The notes under the pieces are model-generated. The model was not told the DNA's origin, ran no database searches, and saw only the letters and a program-made list of their open reading frames with translations. Source: Actinomadura litoris (lineage in GTDB: Bacteria > Actinomycetota > Actinomycetes > Streptosporangiales > Streptosporangiaceae). From it: a stretch of 64,000 bases of DNA. Shown here one piece after another: positions 60,943 to 64,000 of the stretch; within the stretch, counting starts at the first letter, position 1; every line of letters starts with the position of its first letter. The stretch is from contig NZ_WOFH01000004.1 in NCBI RefSeq assembly GCF_009733595.1, positions 186,001 to 250,000 of the forward strand, given 5' to 3'. The position numbers were made by a program, and so were the translations under genes.

Positions 60943-61759
60943 GATCGAGCGCGGCCGCGCTCGGGCCGCCCGGTTCCGCCGTGTAGAGGACGAGCCGCAG
61001 GTCGGTGCCGGGCACCAGCAGGGTCTGGCAGTCCAGGTCGAGCGGGCCGAACCTCGGGTGGCGCAGGCGCTTGCGCAACGTCGGCACGGGACGCACGTCA
61101 TGGTCGCGCCAACCGGCGGCGAAGTCGGGGCTGTGCGCGGCGAACGCGTTGACCAGCTCGCCCAGCACGCGGTCGGACGGGTAGCGGGCGTGGGCCGCGC
61201 GGAGCTGGGCGGCGGACTGCCGGGCGAACTCCGCCTCCGCTCCGGCGGGCGCCGAGCAGAGGGTGCCGCCGAGCCGGATGGACAGCCGCACGGTGTTGCG
61301 CTCCCCGGGGGGCAGCGACCCGAAGTCGATGATCAACGCCGCCGCCGCGTCGTTCCAGGCCAGGATGTCCTGCCGCGCGTCGACCAGGTAGGCGGGCAGC
61401 GGGGCGAGCCGGTCCAGCAGGCGGCGGGCGTCGTCCGGTACCGGCGTCCGGTCGGGCTCCCTGCCGGAGGGGACCTGCCCGGCCAGCCGCGCCAGGTGCT
61501 CGCGTTCCGCGGCGGTGAGCCGCAGCGCCGTGCCGAGCGCGGCCAGCACCTGCGCGGACGGACGTCGCGCGCGGGCCTGCTCCAGCCGCTCGTAGTAGCT
61601 GGTCGAGACCCCGGCCAGCGCCGCGACCTCCTCGCGGCGCAGCCCGGGAGTGCGCCGGGCGCGGCGTCCCGGCGGGTGGACGGCCGTCGCCGGCATCAGC
61701 TCCGGGCGCAGCGCCTCCCGCCGGCGGCGCAGGAAGTCGGCCAGTTCACCGCTGCTCAC
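60929..61759 (-). CDS. XRE-family regulator with MmyB-like ligand-binding domain
   Basis: A 276-residue protein. The XRE HTH (about 39-80) reads GLRREEVAALAGVSTSYYER, then LEQARARRPSAQVLAALGTA. The C-terminal PAS-like MmyB ligand-binding domain follows (YLVDARQDILAWNDAAAALI, then RHPRFGPLDLDCQTLLVPGT). GTG at 61759 behind GGGCGG. Actinomycete proteins of this type control adjacent SDR/NmrA genes, and here the divergent SnoaL-NmrA pair is the obvious target. Confidence 0.92.
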   Translation of the reverse strand: MSSGELADFLRRRREALRPELMPATAVHPPGRRARRTPGLRREEVAALAGVSTSYYERLEQARARRPSAQVLAALGTALRLTAAEREHLARLAGQVPSGREPDRTPVPDDARRLLDRLAPLPAYLVDARQDILAWNDAAAALIIDFGSLPPGERNTVRLSIRLGGTLCSAPAGAEAEFARQSAAQLRAAHARYPSDRVLGELVNAFAAHSPDFAAGWRDHDVRPVPTLRKRLRHPRFGPLDLDCQTLLVPGTDLRLVLYTAEPGGPSAAALDLMGS

Positions 61760-61794
61760 CCGCCCAGGCTGGCACAGGCCGCCCGCCTTAGCCA

Positions 61795-61809
61795 CGGACC
61801 GCCGGTCCG
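61795..61809. promoter_or_regulatory. Dyad between the XRE and SnoaL/NmrA genes
   Basis: CGGACC-GCC-GGTCCG is a perfect dyad with a 3-base spacer, in the 130-base gap between divergent starts. It is a probable site for the XRE protein. Confidence 0.55.
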
Positions 61810-61889
61810 GGGCTGGACCGTCCGTTCCCGGGCGGCGGTCACGCGTCCAGTCTGGCCTGGTCATCATCCGCCGACCACCGGAGGACCAC

Positions 61890-62330
61890 GTGTCACGCAC
61901 TCCCGAGGAGACGTTCCGGCTGCTGCTGGACCTGCTGCTGGCCAAGGACATGGACGCCGTCGCCGACCTGTGGGCGCGGGACGGCGTCGGCGAGTTCCCG
62001 TTCGCGACGGGGGCCTCGCCGAGGCGCCTGGCCGGACGGGAGGAGGTCCGCGCCTACCTGTCCGGATACCCGGACCGGATGGACGTGCGGGCGATACCGG
62101 CGATCACCGTGCATCGCACCGAGCGTCCGGGCACCATCGTGGTGGAGTTCGCGGCCGACGGGCGCACGGTGCGCACCGGCGAGCCCTACCGGCTGGACTA
62201 CATCTGCGTCGTCACCGTCCAGGACGGTCTGATCACTTGCTACCGGGACTACTGGAACCCGCTGGCCGCCGCCGCGGCGGCGGGCGCGCTGCCCGAACTG
62301 CTCGGCCTGTCGCGTCCGGAGACCCACTGA
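61890..62330 (+). CDS. SnoaL-like/NTF2 family protein
   Basis: A 146-residue cone-fold protein: TFRLLLDLLLAKDMDAVADL, GVGEFPFATG, LAGREEVRAYLSGYPDRMDV, DGLITCYRDYWNPLAAAA. GTG at 61890 behind GGAGGACCAC. Its TGA overlaps the NmrA ATG (TGATG), so the two are translationally coupled and may act on the same metabolite. Confidence 0.9.
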   Translation: MSRTPEETFRLLLDLLLAKDMDAVADLWARDGVGEFPFATGASPRRLAGREEVRAYLSGYPDRMDVRAIPAITVHRTERPGTIVVEFAADGRTVRTGEPYRLDYICVVTVQDGLITCYRDYWNPLAAAAAAGALPELLGLSRPETH

Positions 62331-63193
62331 TGGCGGGCGTGCTGGTCACCGGTGGCACCGGCAAGACCGGTCGACCCCTGGTGGACGTGCTGCGCCGCGC
62401 GGGAGCGCCGATCAGGGTGGCGAGCCGCCACCCGTCCGCCCACGATCCCGACGCGGTCCGGTTCGACTGGGACGACCCCGCCACCCATGCGGACGCGCTG
62501 CGCGGGATGGACCGGATCTACCTGGTGCCCCCGGCGAACAGCGTGGACCCGATGCCCCGGGTCGGCCCGTTCCTGGACGAGGCGGAACGGCTCGGCGTGC
62601 GCCGCGTGGTGCTCCTCGGCTCCGCCATCGTGCTGCCGGACGCCCCCGGCCCGCTGGAGCTGGCCGAGCGGATACGGTCCCGGCCCGGGTGGGCCGTGCT
62701 GCGCCCGTCCGGGTTCATGCAGAACTTCGTGGGCGCGCATCCGGTGGCCGAACGCATCCGGCGGGACGGTGAGATCCGCACCGCCGCGGGTGACGGACGG
62801 CTGGGCTGGATCGACGCGCGCGACATCGCCGCCGCCGCGTCCGCCCTGCTCACCGGCCTTCTCGACCCCGATGGTCCGCGCGACCATCTGCTCACCGGGC
62901 CGGCGGCGCTGAGCTACCGGGACGCGGCGGCGATCATCACCGCCCGTACCGGCCGTCCGATCCGTGTGCGGCACATCAGCGTGGACGAGCTGGCAGGGAA
63001 CTACCAGGCCGCCGGCATCCCGGAGGTGTTCGCCACCGCGCTCGCCGGTGTGGACGCGGGGATCAGGGCCGGCCGGGAGGACCTGGTCAGCACGGCGGTG
63101 CTCGACCTGACCGGCCGTCCACCCCGGTCCTTCGCCGACTTCGTCCAGGACCACGCGGGGGAGTGGGCGCGCTCGGCGCCGCCCGGGCGGTGA
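62330..63193 (+). CDS. NmrA-like NAD(P)-binding protein
   Basis: A 287-residue atypical SDR of the NmrA type: nucleotide loop TGGTGKTG (7-14), IRVASRHP, LVPPANS, VVLLGSAIVLPD, and LRPSGFMQNFVG. Such proteins bind NAD(P) and often reduce or sense redox state; many act as azoreductase-like or regulatory proteins. Coupled to the SnoaL-like gene (TGATG). Divergent from the XRE regulator. Confidence 0.9.
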   Translation: MAGVLVTGGTGKTGRPLVDVLRRAGAPIRVASRHPSAHDPDAVRFDWDDPATHADALRGMDRIYLVPPANSVDPMPRVGPFLDEAERLGVRRVVLLGSAIVLPDAPGPLELAERIRSRPGWAVLRPSGFMQNFVGAHPVAERIRRDGEIRTAAGDGRLGWIDARDIAAAASALLTGLLDPDGPRDHLLTGPAALSYRDAAAIITARTGRPIRVRHISVDELAGNYQAAGIPEVFATALAGVDAGIRAGREDLVSTAVLDLTGRPPRSFADFVQDHAGEWARSAPPGR

Positions 63194-63262
63194 CCCCATC
63201 CGGACACCCGCCTCCACCGCGCATAGGCGGAACCTTGGGGCTGTAGGCGGACATAGGGGGGT

Positions 63263-63898
63263 GTGAACATCTCCGTCGACAGTCCCGGGTTCGGGAGCGC
63301 ACACGACCGGCCGCGCACCGACGCGGCGCTGTGGTCCGCCGCGGCTGACGGTGACGCCAACGCGTTCGGCGCGTTGTTCGAGCGCCACTCGGACGCGGTC
63401 TACAACCACTGCTTCCGCCGCACCGCCGACTGGGGCGTGGCCGAGGACCTCACCTCGCTGGTGTTCCTCCAGGCGTGGCGGCGGCGCCGCGCGGTCGCGA
63501 TGACCGGCGAGTCGGTGCTGCCGTGGCTGCTGGCGGTCGCCAACAACCTGCTGCGCAACGCCGACCGGATGAGCCGGCGGCAGCGGCGGCTCATGGCGCG
63601 GCTGCGGCCCGCCGCCGCGCCCACCGCCGAACCCGGCATCGAGGAGGATCTCGCCGCCCGGCTCGACGACGAGCGCACCATGCGGCGGATCCGGGACGGG
63701 TTCGAGCGCCTTCCGGCGGCCGAGCGCGAGGTGCTGTCGCTGGTCGCCTGGGCGGGGCTGTCCTACGCCGACGTCGCCGTCGTGCTGGAGGTGCCGGTCG
63801 GCACGGTCAAGTCCAGACTCGCGCGGGCCAGGTCGCGGCTGCGCCAGATGCTTCCCGACGACGCCCTCGACGGCATTCAGGAGAACAGACTGCGATGA
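63263..63898 (+). CDS. ECF RNA polymerase sigma factor
   Basis: A 211-residue sigma factor. Sigma-2 (AFGALFERHSDAVYNHCFRR, then DWGVAEDLTSLVFLQAWRRR) and sigma-4 (LPAAEREVLSLVAWAGLSYA, then VVLEVPVGTVKSRLARARSR) are complete, with no C-terminal extension. GTG start with AGGGGGG upstream. Its TGA shares four bases with the next ATG (ATGA), so the next gene is probably its anti-sigma or partner gene. Confidence 0.93.
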   Translation: MNISVDSPGFGSAHDRPRTDAALWSAAADGDANAFGALFERHSDAVYNHCFRRTADWGVAEDLTSLVFLQAWRRRRAVAMTGESVLPWLLAVANNLLRNADRMSRRQRRLMARLRPAAAPTAEPGIEEDLAARLDDERTMRRIRDGFERLPAAEREVLSLVAWAGLSYADVAVVLEVPVGTVKSRLARARSRLRQMLPDDALDGIQENRLR

Positions 63899-64000
63899 AC
63901 GAGCCCCTGGACGAGACCCCTCCTCCACCGGCGAGGCCGATGCCGCCGCGCCGGCGCGCCGCCCGCGCCGAACTGCTGACCCGGGCGATCACCCGCCGTC
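63895..64000 (+). CDS. Partial gene after the ECF sigma factor (possible CU044_5270-type partner)
   Basis: ATG at 63895 overlaps the sigma stop by four bases. Only the first 35 codons lie in the window (MNEPLDETPPPPARPMPPRR, then RAARAELLTRAI). The proline/arginine-rich cytoplasmic start is compatible with the CU044_5270-type protein that often follows actinomycete ECF sigma genes. The sequence seen is too short to prove it. Confidence 0.45.
   Translation, partial: MNEPLDETPPPPARPMPPRRRAARAELLTRAITRR

Overview
The window is very GC-rich, almost gap-free DNA with strong third-codon G/C bias, frequent GTG starts and overlapping stop/start codons. It reads as the chromosome of a filamentous actinomycete. 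The many TetR/MerR/ECF regulators, a TioE-type double-MerR protein, a MocR regulator, a CGNR zinc-finger regulator and DHA1/DHA2 exporters fit a soil actinomycete of the Streptosporangiales type (Actinomadura-like); that genus is my inference. No rRNA, tRNA, CRISPR array, transposase or phage gene was seen.

Layout. 1-9,840: small regulator/enzyme pairs (LysR/DUF1330, SDR/MerR, ArsR-SRPBCC-hydrolase, DUF6194/TioE-type MerR, a DHFR-like/YCII(DGPF)/ECF42 sigma operon facing a TetR gene, DUF4865). 9,841-12,831: pntA-pntB transhydrogenase. 13,130-19,099: resistance-like block: TetR/DHA1 exporter, a rifampicin-monooxygenase-like (Rox) flavoprotein preceded by two tiny leader ORFs and a hairpin, then DHA2 exporter/TetR. 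19,185-31,439: HxlR/MBL/MDR, NUDIX, TetR/HSL-type hydrolase, DUF2867/TetR with twin operators, cupin-DHA2 exporter, MocR, cupin/GlxA. 31,541-33,758: a three-gene unit of sulfotransferase, unknown 67-aa protein and 2-oxoglutarate/Fe(II) oxygenase. 33,875-37,981: MMPL transporter with a DesK/NarL-type two-component system. 38,343-39,854: RtcB RNA ligase. 39,877-49,049: TetR/SDR, an SDR-SnoaL fusion facing MerR, APC permease, CGNR regulator/Asp-type alpha/beta hydrolase, APH(3')-like kinase, AAA kinase, and a CMD protein facing an ECF41-like sigma factor. 49,050-55,551: DHA2 exporter, then a vanY-like DD-carboxypeptidase, alanine racemase, VanRS-like two-component system, and a substrate-binding protein without a signal peptide. 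55,460-64,000: sigma/hydrolase operon, DHA1/MarR, SnoaL/LysR, XRE facing SnoaL-NmrA, and an ECF sigma factor with a coupled, truncated partner.

The dominant theme is local switches: a regulator transcribed divergently from one to three enzyme or efflux genes, with a palindromic operator visible between them in many cases. About 27 of roughly 78 genes are regulators. The most interesting leads are the leader-ORF/hairpin region before the Rox-like gene, the sulfotransferase/67-aa/oxygenase unit, the vanY-alr-RR-HK cassette, the fused SDR-SnoaL protein without the catalytic tyrosine, and a cysteine-less CMD protein paired with an ECF41-like sigma factor.
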